The position numbers and the translations under genes are program-made. From G963692885 sp964658655 (GTDB taxonomy: Bacteria > Acidobacteriota > Terriglobia > Terriglobales > Acidobacteriaceae): DNA of 64,000 nucleotides. Shown piece after piece: positions 7,458 to 14,838 of this stretch. Location of the stretch: assembly GCA_964658655.1 (NCBI GenBank), contig CAZZZL010000002.1, positions 62,001 through 126,000 of the forward strand, given 5' to 3'. The notes beneath the pieces were generated by a model. It was not told the DNA's origin. It saw only the letters and a program-made list of their open reading frames with translations, and did not search any database. The first letter of the stretch is position 1. Every line of letters starts with the position of its first letter.

Positions 7458-8386
7458 ACGTGTCGTTGAACGCACCGCAGCCTGCGCCGCTGCCACCGGC
7501 CGCGCAGCCTCTGGGCTTTCCCGAACGCGCAACATCGGAACCACCTTCGCCGAAGTCACCGCGCGACTGGAGCAAGCGTCGTCGCCGCGGCATGTTCGTC
7601 CTGCCATCCCTGTTCACCGCCGGCAATATCGCCGCCGGCTACTACGCCATCACACAGAGCCTGCAGGGCTCCGCCCTCGAGCCCCAGCATTTCAATTTCG
7701 CTGCCATCGCCATCCTTTTTGCTATCCCCTTTGACGCGCTGGACGGCCGCATCGCCCGCATGACCAACACCACCAGCGATTTCGGCAAGGAGCTGGATTC
7801 GCTTGCGGACGTCATCACCTTCGGCGTTGCGCCCAGCATCCTCGCCTTCGCCTGGGGCTTCCGCATGCTGCCCGTCACCATGGACCACATGCTGCGACAG
7901 AAGCTGATCGAAGGCGGCGGCTTCCTCTGCTTCCTGTTCCTCATCTGCGGTGCCAGCCGGCTTGCCCGCTTCAATATTTCGAATGATCCGCTGCCCAAAA
8001 ATCCGGGCCGGCCCGATCGCAAATACTTTGTCGGCATGCCGATTCCGGCCGCCGCCGGACTGCTTGCGGCCGTCGTCCACCTGGTCCATGGCAACCCCGT
8101 GCCCAACACCTGGCTCGCCGTCGCCTGGATGGTCGTCGTCGGTCTCGCAGGCTTCCTCATGGTCAGTACCTGGCGCTTCTGGAGTGGCAAGGAGATCAAC
8201 TTCGCCGGTCGCCGTCCCTTCCAGCTCATCGTCCTGCTGTCGGTCTTCATCTACGCCCTGGTCGGCTTCTCGGAAATATTGCTTTTCGTCCTCTGGTTCG
8301 GCTACATGTTCTCCGGCATCGGCGCCCGCTTCGCTTATTCGTTGCAGCGTCGGAAGCGCAGGCAGCGCGAGCAGCCGATCGCTTAG
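7454..8386 (+). CDS. pssA: CDP-diacylglycerol-serine O-phosphatidyltransferase
   Basis: A CDP-alcohol phosphatidyltransferase that condenses CDP-diacylglycerol with L-serine. The full catalytic motif D-G-x2-A-R-x8-G-x3-D-x3-D is present at residues 97-119 (DGRIAR ... DFGKELDSLAD). Several transmembrane helices follow, and the C-terminus is basic (RRKRRQRE). The first ~45 residues are proline-rich and then arginine-rich, an extension longer than in many homologues. The frame opens with TTG overlapping the psd stop; a later start is possible but the coupling supports this one. Its stop overlaps tail-to-tail with the VOC gene on the other strand. Confidence 0.92.
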   Translation: MNVSLNAPQPAPLPPAAQPLGFPERATSEPPSPKSPRDWSKRRRRGMFVLPSLFTAGNIAAGYYAITQSLQGSALEPQHFNFAAIAILFAIPFDALDGRIARMTNTTSDFGKELDSLADVITFGVAPSILAFAWGFRMLPVTMDHMLRQKLIEGGGFLCFLFLICGASRLARFNISNDPLPKNPGRPDRKYFVGMPIPAAAGLLAAVVHLVHGNPVPNTWLAVAWMVVVGLAGFLMVSTWRFWSGKEINFAGRRPFQLIVLLSVFIYALVGFSEILLFVLWFGYMFSGIGARFAYSLQRRKRRQREQPIA

Positions 8387-8745
8387 CCGTGATGGAAGTG
8401 GAAGACATTGCCATCCAGATCCTCAATGGTAAATTGACGTATCCCCCAGGGCTTATCTTCCAGGGGATCCACGATGCTCGCGCCTAGGTCTTTCAGCTCC
8501 TGGTACGTTGTGTCGATATGTTCGGCAAACACCCAGTGAACCGCAGGTTCGAACGGCTGCGTTCGCTTCCGAAAGAAGATTGCGGTCTTGTCGAGCGACA
8601 CGGCCCCGATCTCCTTGCCTGGTTCGAGCCACGCAATCTCGAAGCCAAGTATGTCTCTGTAATACTGCTGCGCGCGTTCTACATCGGCGACCGGTAGCTC
8701 CGGCACGGGTTGGCCGATTGAAATCATTGGCTTTCTCGTAGTCAT
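8383..8745 (-). CDS. VOC family (glyoxalase/bleomycin-resistance-like) protein
   Basis: 120 residues with two beta-alpha-beta-beta-beta units typical of the vicinal oxygen chelate fold: PVPELPVADVERAQQYYRDI then GFEIAW, and in the second half DPLEDKPWGIRQFTIEDLDG followed by NVFHFHHG. The PWG-x-R-x-F-x-x-x-D-x-D-G-N pattern is common in VOC antibiotic-resistance and dioxygenase-like proteins. Substrate cannot be inferred. It is convergent with pssA with a 4-bp overlap of the stop regions. A glyoxalase or a stress-related lyase are alternatives. Confidence 0.85.
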   Translation of the reverse strand: MTTRKPMISIGQPVPELPVADVERAQQYYRDILGFEIAWLEPGKEIGAVSLDKTAIFFRKRTQPFEPAVHWVFAEHIDTTYQELKDLGASIVDPLEDKPWGIRQFTIEDLDGNVFHFHHG

Positions 8746-8908
8746 AGCGACTCCTTATGTAGCAAAACTGCCGCTTCCTCAAATCATGTTACGTGCTCGA
8801 GAATGCGCGATACACGCCCCCATGCAAGGCCCCTGCCGTACACTGGTTCTTCACGCCCGCACGCGCATTTTGCCTGCAGGTGGCATCACACATCCAGATC
8901 GAGAGTCC

Positions 8909-9970
8909 ATGTCCAATTTACGTATCGCCATTGTGGGAGCTGCGTCACTGCGCGGCAAGGAACTGAACGAAGTGCTCGGCGAGTCGCCCCTTGCCACTGC
9001 TGAATTTGCGCTGATGGATGACGAGGAAGCACTGGGCAAGCTCGAATCGATCGCTGAAGAAGTCACCTTCATCCAGCCCATCACCTCCTCTTCGTTCGAG
9101 AAGGCGGACTTTACTTTTTTCGCCGCCGATGAAGACGTGACACTCCGCCGCTGGCAGAGTGCACAGGCTGCCGGGTCCAGCATCATTGACATGTCCTGCG
9201 CGCTTGAAGGCGAGCCCGGCGTCATGGTCCGCGCACCCTGGGTCCGCACCGCCATCGGCGAGCATGATGACGACGGCGACACCGTCGACCCCTCCGCCCC
9301 CGACCTTAAAACGCCAGCCATCGTTCCGGCGCATCCCGTCGCACTCGTACTGGGGCTCGTCTTTGCCGGGCTCAAAGGACTGGGTGCCGTCCGTTCAGCC
9401 TGGGCAACAGTCCTCGAACCGGCGTCTGAATACGGTCGTGCTGCCATGGACGAGCTGCACCAGCAGACCGTAGCCCTGCTTTCCTTCCAGCCGCTCCCCA
9501 AGGTTACCTATGACACCCAGGTTGCCTTCAACGTGACACCGGTCGGCGGCGACGACGCCAAGATCAATCTCGCGACTACCGAGGCCCGCATCCGCCGCCA
9601 CTATGCCCTGATCTCGGCCGGACGCCTGCCCGAAGTCTCCGTGCAACTGGTGCATGTGCCCGTCTTCCACGGCCACACCATTTCCCTCGGCCTCGAATTC
9701 GAAAAGCCCGTCATCATTGAGCACCTGCAGGCCGCTCTGACCAGCGACCACATCGAAGTCGCCATTACCGATGCCGACGCGCCCTCGAATCTCGCCGCCG
9801 CAGGCCAGGAGGAGATCCTTTTGCGCATCCGTCCCGCCGTCGATGCAGTCGGCGCAGCTCGGCGTTTCTGGCTCTGGATCGCCACCGACAACCTGAAGCT
9901 GGCCGCCTACAACGCAGTCGCCTGCGCCCTCGAGCTGAAGAAACTCCGTCCGCAGGGAAGCGTCCAGTAA
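8909..9970 (+). CDS. Aspartate-semialdehyde-dehydrogenase-like protein lacking the catalytic Cys
   Basis: 353 residues with the ASADH/ArgC architecture: an N-terminal Rossmann fold (MSNLRIAIVGAASLRGKEL) and a C-terminal dimerisation domain with GRAAMDELHQQTVALL, VAFNVTPVGG and VHVPVFHGHT. True ASADH has an N-x-N-C-S catalytic loop; here the corresponding stretch is IVPAHPVALVLGL, with no cysteine, and the R of the R-V-P substrate motif is His. The fold is therefore kept but dehydrogenase chemistry is unlikely. The start at 8909 places the Rossmann fold at the N-terminus; the same frame opens at 8786 without homology. It ends 74 bp before a strong terminator. Confidence 0.8.
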   Translation: MSNLRIAIVGAASLRGKELNEVLGESPLATAEFALMDDEEALGKLESIAEEVTFIQPITSSSFEKADFTFFAADEDVTLRRWQSAQAAGSSIIDMSCALEGEPGVMVRAPWVRTAIGEHDDDGDTVDPSAPDLKTPAIVPAHPVALVLGLVFAGLKGLGAVRSAWATVLEPASEYGRAAMDELHQQTVALLSFQPLPKVTYDTQVAFNVTPVGGDDAKINLATTEARIRRHYALISAGRLPEVSVQLVHVPVFHGHTISLGLEFEKPVIIEHLQAALTSDHIEVAITDADAPSNLAAAGQEEILLRIRPAVDAVGAARRFWLWIATDNLKLAAYNAVACALELKKLRPQGSVQ

Positions 9971-10043
9971 GCCCAGGCGAAAACATCGCATCTTCAGCGA
10001 AAGCCGCAGGACCTGCGTTTCCTGATTCAGTCACAAGCAAGAA

Positions 10044-10079
10044 AAAGGCCTCCCGCACAACGCTGTGCGGGAGGCCTTT
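10044..10079. terminator. Bidirectional intrinsic terminator
   Basis: A 16-bp perfect stem (AAAGGCCTCCCGCACA / TGTGCGGGAGGCCTTT) with a 4-base loop, flanked by A and T runs so that it works for both strands. It sits between the convergent ASADH-like gene and the ferritin-like gene. Confidence 0.92.
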
Positions 10080-10094
10080 CTTACAGACTACGAG

Positions 10095-11069
10095 TTACTT
10101 GATGGTGCCGTTCAGACCGCTCGGGAAGAAGCCCGTGTTGCTGCTGGCTGTCCCTCCGGCATAGACGATGCTCAGCACCTGGCTGGTCGTGCGAGAGTAC
10201 ACCAGGCTGTTCTTATCGCAATCGACAATTGTCGACGACGGTCCGACCGAAGTCGTTACCACGCCCAGACCCACGTCATCGCTGCCGGTGCCGTCAAGCT
10301 TCGCCCGGGCAGCAGCGATCTTCGAGGCGAGGGCATTGATACCCATGGATGGGTTCGCCGCATCGAGTCCGAACAGCGTGGTACGGACCAGGCCTGCATG
10401 GTACGCCTCGACTGCCTGGATGCCGGCTGCTGCATCGAGGTTCGAAGGTGTGGTGATCAGCGGTGCCGCGCCAGAGTAAGCCGTGACGCCAACGTCCTCG
10501 AAAATGAACGCGCCGAGCAGGAAGTAGATCGGGTTCGCGAACGGATCAAAGGTGCTGACGCCCAGGCCTGCTGCAACTGCCAGTCCGTTGAAGCTGTTGT
10601 ACAGATCGATATTCGGCATCGCCACTGCGCTCGATCCCAGCGCCGTGCTGATGAAGTTGACGTGGTTACGCTCTTCCTTGGCCGTCTCCATCGCGTACGC
10701 CTGGATCGTCGTGTACGTTCCCCACGGAACCAGGCAGGCTGAAGGGCCGCCCGGCTTGGTCGTGACTGTACCGGCTGTGCCGCCGCCGCCCGTGATGCTG
10801 ACCGGCGTCGAGTACTTGTCGATCGTCGTACCCGCTGTCGCGAGTGTGTAGAACTGCGCTTCCAGGTATTCCAGGTTGAGCGCAAAGTTCAGGATATCTG
10901 CATCCGTCACTGTCTGCGCTTCTGCCGGGGTGGCAAACTTCGAGAGGACGAGTCCCGCAATCGCGGAGCCCGCAATCGTCATCATCTTGCGACGACTTGA
11001 GGCGATAATATTGTCCAGGCGCTGTGTTTCGGTCAGGCCCTGGTTCTTTTCAAGAGTTTCCATTGTCAT
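10095..11069 (-). CDS. Exported ferritin-like domain protein (second of a pair)
   Basis: 324 residues. A basic twin-arginine-like leader (SSRRKMMTIAGSAIAGLVL, ending near TPAEAQ) precedes a ferritin-like four-helix region: DILNFALNLEYLEAQFYT, METAKEERNHVNFISTALG, FEDVGVTAYSGAAP and AVEAYHAGLVRTTLFG. These helices supply the spaced Glu and E-x-x-H residues used for di-iron binding. Similar proteins are called dessication-related or ferritin-like (Ferritin_2). It starts 6 bp after the stop of the homologous gene at 11076-12020, so the two are cotranscribed and probably translationally coupled. Role inferred: iron or oxidant handling outside the cytoplasm. Confidence 0.85.
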   Translation of the reverse strand: MTMETLEKNQGLTETQRLDNIIASSRRKMMTIAGSAIAGLVLSKFATPAEAQTVTDADILNFALNLEYLEAQFYTLATAGTTIDKYSTPVSITGGGGTAGTVTTKPGGPSACLVPWGTYTTIQAYAMETAKEERNHVNFISTALGSSAVAMPNIDLYNSFNGLAVAAGLGVSTFDPFANPIYFLLGAFIFEDVGVTAYSGAAPLITTPSNLDAAAGIQAVEAYHAGLVRTTLFGLDAANPSMGINALASKIAAARAKLDGTGSDDVGLGVVTTSVGPSSTIVDCDKNSLVYSRTTSQVLSIVYAGGTASSNTGFFPSGLNGTIK

Positions 11070-11075
11070 CCGTCC

Positions 11076-12020
11076 TTATGCCGATGCCGCGACTGTCGTG
11101 TTGAGCGTGCCGTTCATGCCCTTCGGGAAGAAGCCGCCACTGGATATACCGGCGCCCGCCGTTGCATACACAATGTTCAGCACCTCACTGTAGGTACGGG
11201 AGTAGCCGATGGAGTTGGTCGGATCCGCGGCCACGATGCTTGACGTGCTAAGCGTCGTTTCCTTGCCACCACCCAGCGCTGCACGCACGCCAGAGATAGC
11301 ATTGGCTGCACTCAGATAGGTCTGGCTGGCACCCGAGACAGCAGCCATGCCGGCAATGAGTGCACGAACTTCTCCAGCGTGATACGCCTCGACCGCGTGG
11401 ATCAGCACAGCTGCGCCCAGGATCGTCTTGCTGGTCAGCAGACCGGCTGCACCGTGATATGCCGTTACGCCCACATCCTCAAATGCAAAGGCCCCGACCA
11501 GGAAGCTCATCGGATCGGCAAACGGGTTAAACGTCTGGCCGATCTTGGCAGCCTGTGCCACTGCGTTGAAAGCATTAGTGAAATCAATCTCAGGCCGATC
11601 CACCGGTGTTCCGCCATTCGAGGTAATCGCCGACCGAAGGAAAATCACGTGGTTCAGTTCTTCCTGCGCAATCTCGTTGGCATATTCCTGCAGCACCGTC
11701 TGACCTGCAAACGAAACCTGTGTACCTCCTGTAACTGCCCCGGGATTGCTGCCGACGTTGGCAGACGGAATCCCTGAACCCGTCGCGGCACGAAGATAAA
11801 ATTCCGCTTCGAGGTACTCCAGGTTGAGTGCGAAATTCAGGATGTCGTTGTCCGTTACACCGGCAGCCGTCGTCGTTGTGACCGGCGCCGTCGTAACTGG
11901 GGTTGTGGTACTGCTGCTGCCGCAACCGACCACGACCGCGGATGCTCCAGCAGCGCCAATCCCTGCCAGGAATGTGCGCCTGGAGGGTGCCGCTTTGAGT
12001 AATTCTTTTAGCTTGTCCAC
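11076..12020 (-). CDS. Tat-exported ferritin-like lipoprotein (first of a pair)
   Basis: 314 residues, GTG start after GGAAAGG. The leader has the twin-arginine motif SRRTFLAGIG and a lipobox-like VVVGC, followed by a Ser/Thr-rich spacer (about residues 35-52), so a Tat-exported lipoprotein is likely. The body has the same ferritin-like helices as its neighbour: DILNFALNLEYLEAEFYL, NEIAQEELNHVIFLRSAI, FEDVGVTAYHGAAG and HAVEAYHAGEVRAL. The Tat route fits a protein that folds with a metal centre before export. It is the first gene of a two-gene unit formed by duplication. Confidence 0.87.
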   Translation of the reverse strand: MDKLKELLKAAPSRRTFLAGIGAAGASAVVVGCGSSSTTTPVTTAPVTTTTAAGVTDNDILNFALNLEYLEAEFYLRAATGSGIPSANVGSNPGAVTGGTQVSFAGQTVLQEYANEIAQEELNHVIFLRSAITSNGGTPVDRPEIDFTNAFNAVAQAAKIGQTFNPFADPMSFLVGAFAFEDVGVTAYHGAAGLLTSKTILGAAVLIHAVEAYHAGEVRALIAGMAAVSGASQTYLSAANAISGVRAALGGGKETTLSTSSIVAADPTNSIGYSRTYSEVLNIVYATAGAGISSGGFFPKGMNGTLNTTVAASA

Positions 12021-12200
12021 AATGAAAGCCTTTCCAGGTAAAAAATGAAACTGAAACTTGCCACTCAGTCTCTAGTTACGCTCCGCGTCAGCAATCGGAT
12101 GTAGGGGTAATCAAAAAAGGGTACGGAAGTCAGTGAATCACGGCGATCCATTCCCCCTGTACTCTTGGCTGCGTTTGGAAGATGGCGCCGCCCTCAGCCC

Positions 12201-12240
12201 GGTTGCCGCAGAACTCCGGCAACCAACTACAACTTGTTGG
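12201..12240. repeat. Two adjacent stem-loops upstream of the RAYT gene
   Basis: GGTTGCCG (12201-12208) pairs with CGGCAACC (12217-12224) around an 8-base loop, and CCAAC (12223-12227) pairs with GTTGG (12236-12240). Short paired palindromes beside a RAYT transposase resemble REP/BIME elements, the usual substrates of these enzymes. No second copy is obvious in the window. Confidence 0.5.
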
Positions 12241-12258
12241 TGACATAGCGCCGTTACA

Positions 12259-12792
12259 ATGGAAAATATGCCCCGAGGAAAAAAACAGGTCTACGGCAAG
12301 GGCGAGCTGCACTTCATCACCTGCACGTTTTTCCGGCAGCAGCCAAAGCTTGCCGCCGAGAAGCATCGCGACCTGTTCGCGCAGCTGCTTGAAGAACTTC
12401 GCATCAAGTTCCGCTTCAACGTCGTCGGCTACGTGGCGATGCCGACCAACTTCCACCTGCTCATGTCCGAGCCGGGCATCGACACGGCAGACAATTCCAT
12501 CCAGATGTTAAGGCAACGTTACGGCCGCCGTTACAATACCTCGGCCCGCGTCGACGACCAGGTGTGGGAGACGCGCTACAGCGATCTGCATGTCTTCGAC
12601 GCCGACCACATCCGCGCCCGCCTCAACTTCATGCACCAGGCGCCGGTCAAAGCCGGCCTCGTCGAAACCGCGACCGATTGGGAGTGGAGCAGCGCCCGCC
12701 GTTATGCCGGCCTGCCCGAAGGTGTCGTCACCATCGAACCCGCCGTGGACGTGATGTCCTTACCGCCTGAACAGGCGAATGCCAGCCAATAA
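12259..12792 (+). CDS. REP-associated (Y1/IS200-like) transposase with altered active site
   Basis: 177 residues of the COG1943/Y1_Tnp family, single-strand DNA transposases of the HUH class. Recognisable pieces are LHFITCTFFRQQP, FRFNVVGYVAMP, VWETRYSDLHVF and the end DWEWSSARRYAGLPEG. Most relatives have M-P-x-H-x-H for metal binding; here it reads MPTNFH, so the first His is Asn64. The usual YIHxNPVxxGLV segment is NFMHQAPVKAGLV, with Tyr changed to Phe124. It stands alone, flanked by stem-loops upstream and a terminator directly after the stop. Likely a domesticated or inactivated RAYT. Confidence 0.85.
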   Translation: MENMPRGKKQVYGKGELHFITCTFFRQQPKLAAEKHRDLFAQLLEELRIKFRFNVVGYVAMPTNFHLLMSEPGIDTADNSIQMLRQRYGRRYNTSARVDDQVWETRYSDLHVFDADHIRARLNFMHQAPVKAGLVETATDWEWSSARRYAGLPEGVVTIEPAVDVMSLPPEQANASQ

Positions 12793-12794
12793 AA

Positions 12795-12818
12795 AGAGGG
12801 ACCCATGTGAGTCCCTCT
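12795..12818. terminator. Intrinsic terminator after the RAYT gene
   Basis: AGAGGGAC (12795-12802) and GTCCCTCT (12811-12818) form a perfect 8-bp stem with an 8-base loop two bases after the RAYT stop. A runs before and a T-rich stretch after let it serve the convergent azoR transcript too. Confidence 0.8.
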
Positions 12819-12854
12819 GTCTTCTTATCAGCCATTCAACACCGGCCAATTGAA

Positions 12855-13481
12855 TTACGCAGTCGCCAGTTCCTTGGCTTCTTCTGCAAACGGTGCGATG
12901 TAGGTCTGAACGTCGACCTTGCCCTGCGTCACATCATTGGTGTCGCCGGCCAGGATGATCTTCACATCCGTGATGCCGATGAAGCCGAAAATCTGCTTCA
13001 GGTATTCGCTCTCGCGGTCGTAGGCGGCAAACGGCTTGCCCGGCAGATAGTTGCTGCCGCTTGCAATAGCTACGGTTACTTTTCTGCCGCCGGCCAGGCC
13101 GTCGATTCCCGCTGCACTCGGCTTGAAGGTCTTACCGATGCGAACGATGTGGTCGATCCACGCCTTCAGGACAGCAGGCGTGCTGAAGTTGTACATCGGT
13201 GTGCCGATAATCACCTGGTCCGCAGACAGCAGCTCGGCAATCAGTGTGTCGGAAATCGCGAGGGCCTTCTTGTGTGCGTCGTTGTGCTGCTCAGGCGCGG
13301 TATAGGCGCCCGCAATCCAGTCCAGATCGACAAAAGTCAGGTTCGAGGTTGTCAGGTCGCGATAGATAACTTTTCCGCCCGGGTTCGCCTGTTTCCATGC
13401 GTCCGCAAAAGCTGCGCTGACCTTGCGAGAGATCGAATAGTCACCGCGAGGACTCGCGTCAATGTGTAGAAGTGTCGGCAT
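12855..13481 (-). CDS. azoR: FMN-dependent NADH-azoreductase
   Basis: 208 residues of the flavodoxin-like NAD(P)H quinone/azo reductase family. MPTLLHIDASPRGDYSISRK is the FMN phosphate-binding N-terminus, PMYNFSTPAVLKAWIDHIVR is the classic AzoR isoalloxazine segment, and the C-terminal GITDVKIILAGDTN is normal. It catalyses two-electron reduction of quinones and azo dyes in the cytoplasm, usually for electrophile protection. GGAGA lies at proper spacing before the ATG. It is separate from its neighbours, convergent with the RAYT gene. Confidence 0.93.
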   Translation of the reverse strand: MPTLLHIDASPRGDYSISRKVSAAFADAWKQANPGGKVIYRDLTTSNLTFVDLDWIAGAYTAPEQHNDAHKKALAISDTLIAELLSADQVIIGTPMYNFSTPAVLKAWIDHIVRIGKTFKPSAAGIDGLAGGRKVTVAIASGSNYLPGKPFAAYDRESEYLKQIFGFIGITDVKIILAGDTNDVTQGKVDVQTYIAPFAEEAKELATA

Positions 13482-13598
13482 ATCTCATCTCCTTGGCAGG
13501 GCTCCGATGCGGGCCCGTCTGCCCTCTCATCAAGATGACCGACCACCAGCCAAAGATGCGGAGCTGTCTGTGAATAACTGATTTAATCGCGCAACGGT

Positions 13599-14702
13599 TC
13601 AGGGCGTAAAGATGACCCGGCAACCGGTCCAGGCGCTTTCCATCGCCGCCTCGAGCGCCGCCATCACCAGCACCGCGTCGCCGGCCGGCACAGGATTCGC
13701 GCCTGCACCGCGGATCGCGTCGCGCACTCCGTCGTAAAACTTCTCGTAGCACCCCAGCTGGTTTGGTACCTTTTCCGGCGCATTGCTGGTCGCGGCAGTG
13801 CCCGGCACATTAGACGCTGCCCCGTTGAACAACAGGCCGTCTTCTGCATCGACACCCCAACCCGGATCGCCCGGCTTCATGCCGCGCAGCAGCTGTGCCT
13901 CCTGCTGATCAAGCCCGCGTTTGAGCCAGCTGGCCCTGTTCCCATGCACTATGAAGCGTGACGAGCCTCCAGACGCCAGCAGGCTGGCATGCAGCGTCAC
14001 CTGCAGGGCCGTGGCACGATTGCCAGCAGCCGCTCCATATCCGAGCACCACATGCGCGTAGTCGTCCGACAGGCCGCCCTCACGCTGCGTCTGGATGCTG
14101 GCCTGGATCGTCTCCGGTGGCCCGAACAAGACCAGTGCCTGGTCCAGCAGGTGCGGCCCCAGGTCATACCAGAGTCCGGCGCCCTCGCCCGCACCCTCGC
14201 GCCATCGGGGGCGGACTGTTGGCCGGTAGCGGTCGAAATGCGATTCGAAATAATTGACCGGCCCCAGCCTGTCATCGGCAATGAGCTGTTTCAGCGTCAG
14301 AAAATCGCCATCCCACCGCCGATCATGAAAGACCGACAGCACCCGATTTTTCGCCGTTGCCAGCGTCTCGAGATCACGCGCCTGCTGCGTCGTGATCGTG
14401 AACGGCTTGTCGCAGACCACGTGCCTGCCTGCTTCGAGCGCGAGTGTGCACAGCGGCACATGGCTGGTATTCGGCGAAGCGACGACCACCAGGTCGACCG
14501 CAGCATCGTGGATGGCCTCTTCCGGGGTCGCAGCCACCCGCACTTCAGGGTAGCGCGCATGCACTTTGTCCGGCTTGGTCGAAGAAACGACAGCCAGGTC
14601 GAGCCCATCCGTCGCCGTAATCAGGGGCGCATGAAACGTCTCGCCAACATAGCCATAACCAATCAGCGCAACACGAATGGGAGCATTAGGCATTCCTTCC
14701 AT
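13599..14702 (-). CDS. Gfo/Idh/MocA family oxidoreductase
   Basis: 367 residues. An N-terminal NAD(P)-binding Rossmann fold (IRVALIGYGYVGETFHAPLI) is followed by the family hallmark DKPFTITTQQARDLE, whose Lys is catalytic, and the C-terminal beta-sheet domain containing LWYDLGPHLLDQALVLFGPP with the family His. This pattern (YVGETFHAPL, GPHLLDQ) is closest to the YdgJ/scyllo-inositol-dehydrogenase-like subgroup. It probably oxidises or reduces a sugar or cyclitol. No sugar operon surrounds it, so the substrate is open. Confidence 0.9.
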   Translation of the reverse strand: MEGMPNAPIRVALIGYGYVGETFHAPLITATDGLDLAVVSSTKPDKVHARYPEVRVAATPEEAIHDAAVDLVVVASPNTSHVPLCTLALEAGRHVVCDKPFTITTQQARDLETLATAKNRVLSVFHDRRWDGDFLTLKQLIADDRLGPVNYFESHFDRYRPTVRPRWREGAGEGAGLWYDLGPHLLDQALVLFGPPETIQASIQTQREGGLSDDYAHVVLGYGAAAGNRATALQVTLHASLLASGGSSRFIVHGNRASWLKRGLDQQEAQLLRGMKPGDPGWGVDAEDGLLFNGAASNVPGTAATSNAPEKVPNQLGCYEKFYDGVRDAIRGAGANPVPAGDAVLVMAALEAAMESAWTGCRVIFTP

Positions 14703-14730
14703 TCTGCCTCAAGTGCGCAGCCATCGTAAA

Positions 14731-14805
14731 AACCTTGTCATCTCGACCAAAGCGAAGCCCCAACCTTGTCATCTCGACGGAAGCGAAGCGTAGTGGAGAG
14801 ATCTG
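14731..14805. repeat. Intergenic repeat, family A (tandem partial plus full copy)
   Basis: Two 28-base copies differing at two positions (14731-14758 and 14762-14789; shared start AACCTTGTCATCTCGAC, shared end AAGCGAAGC) lie 31 bp apart. The second continues to 14805 and is the reverse complement of a nearly identical sequence at 42796-42832. See the separate finding for the family. Confidence 0.7.
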
Positions 14806-14838
14806 CGTCTTGCCGCCAGACCATGAACAACCGCGCCG

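Noticed and set aside
14731..14805. CRISPR array
   Set aside because: Only two partial repeats with a near-zero spacer; no leader or cas genes anywhere in the window.
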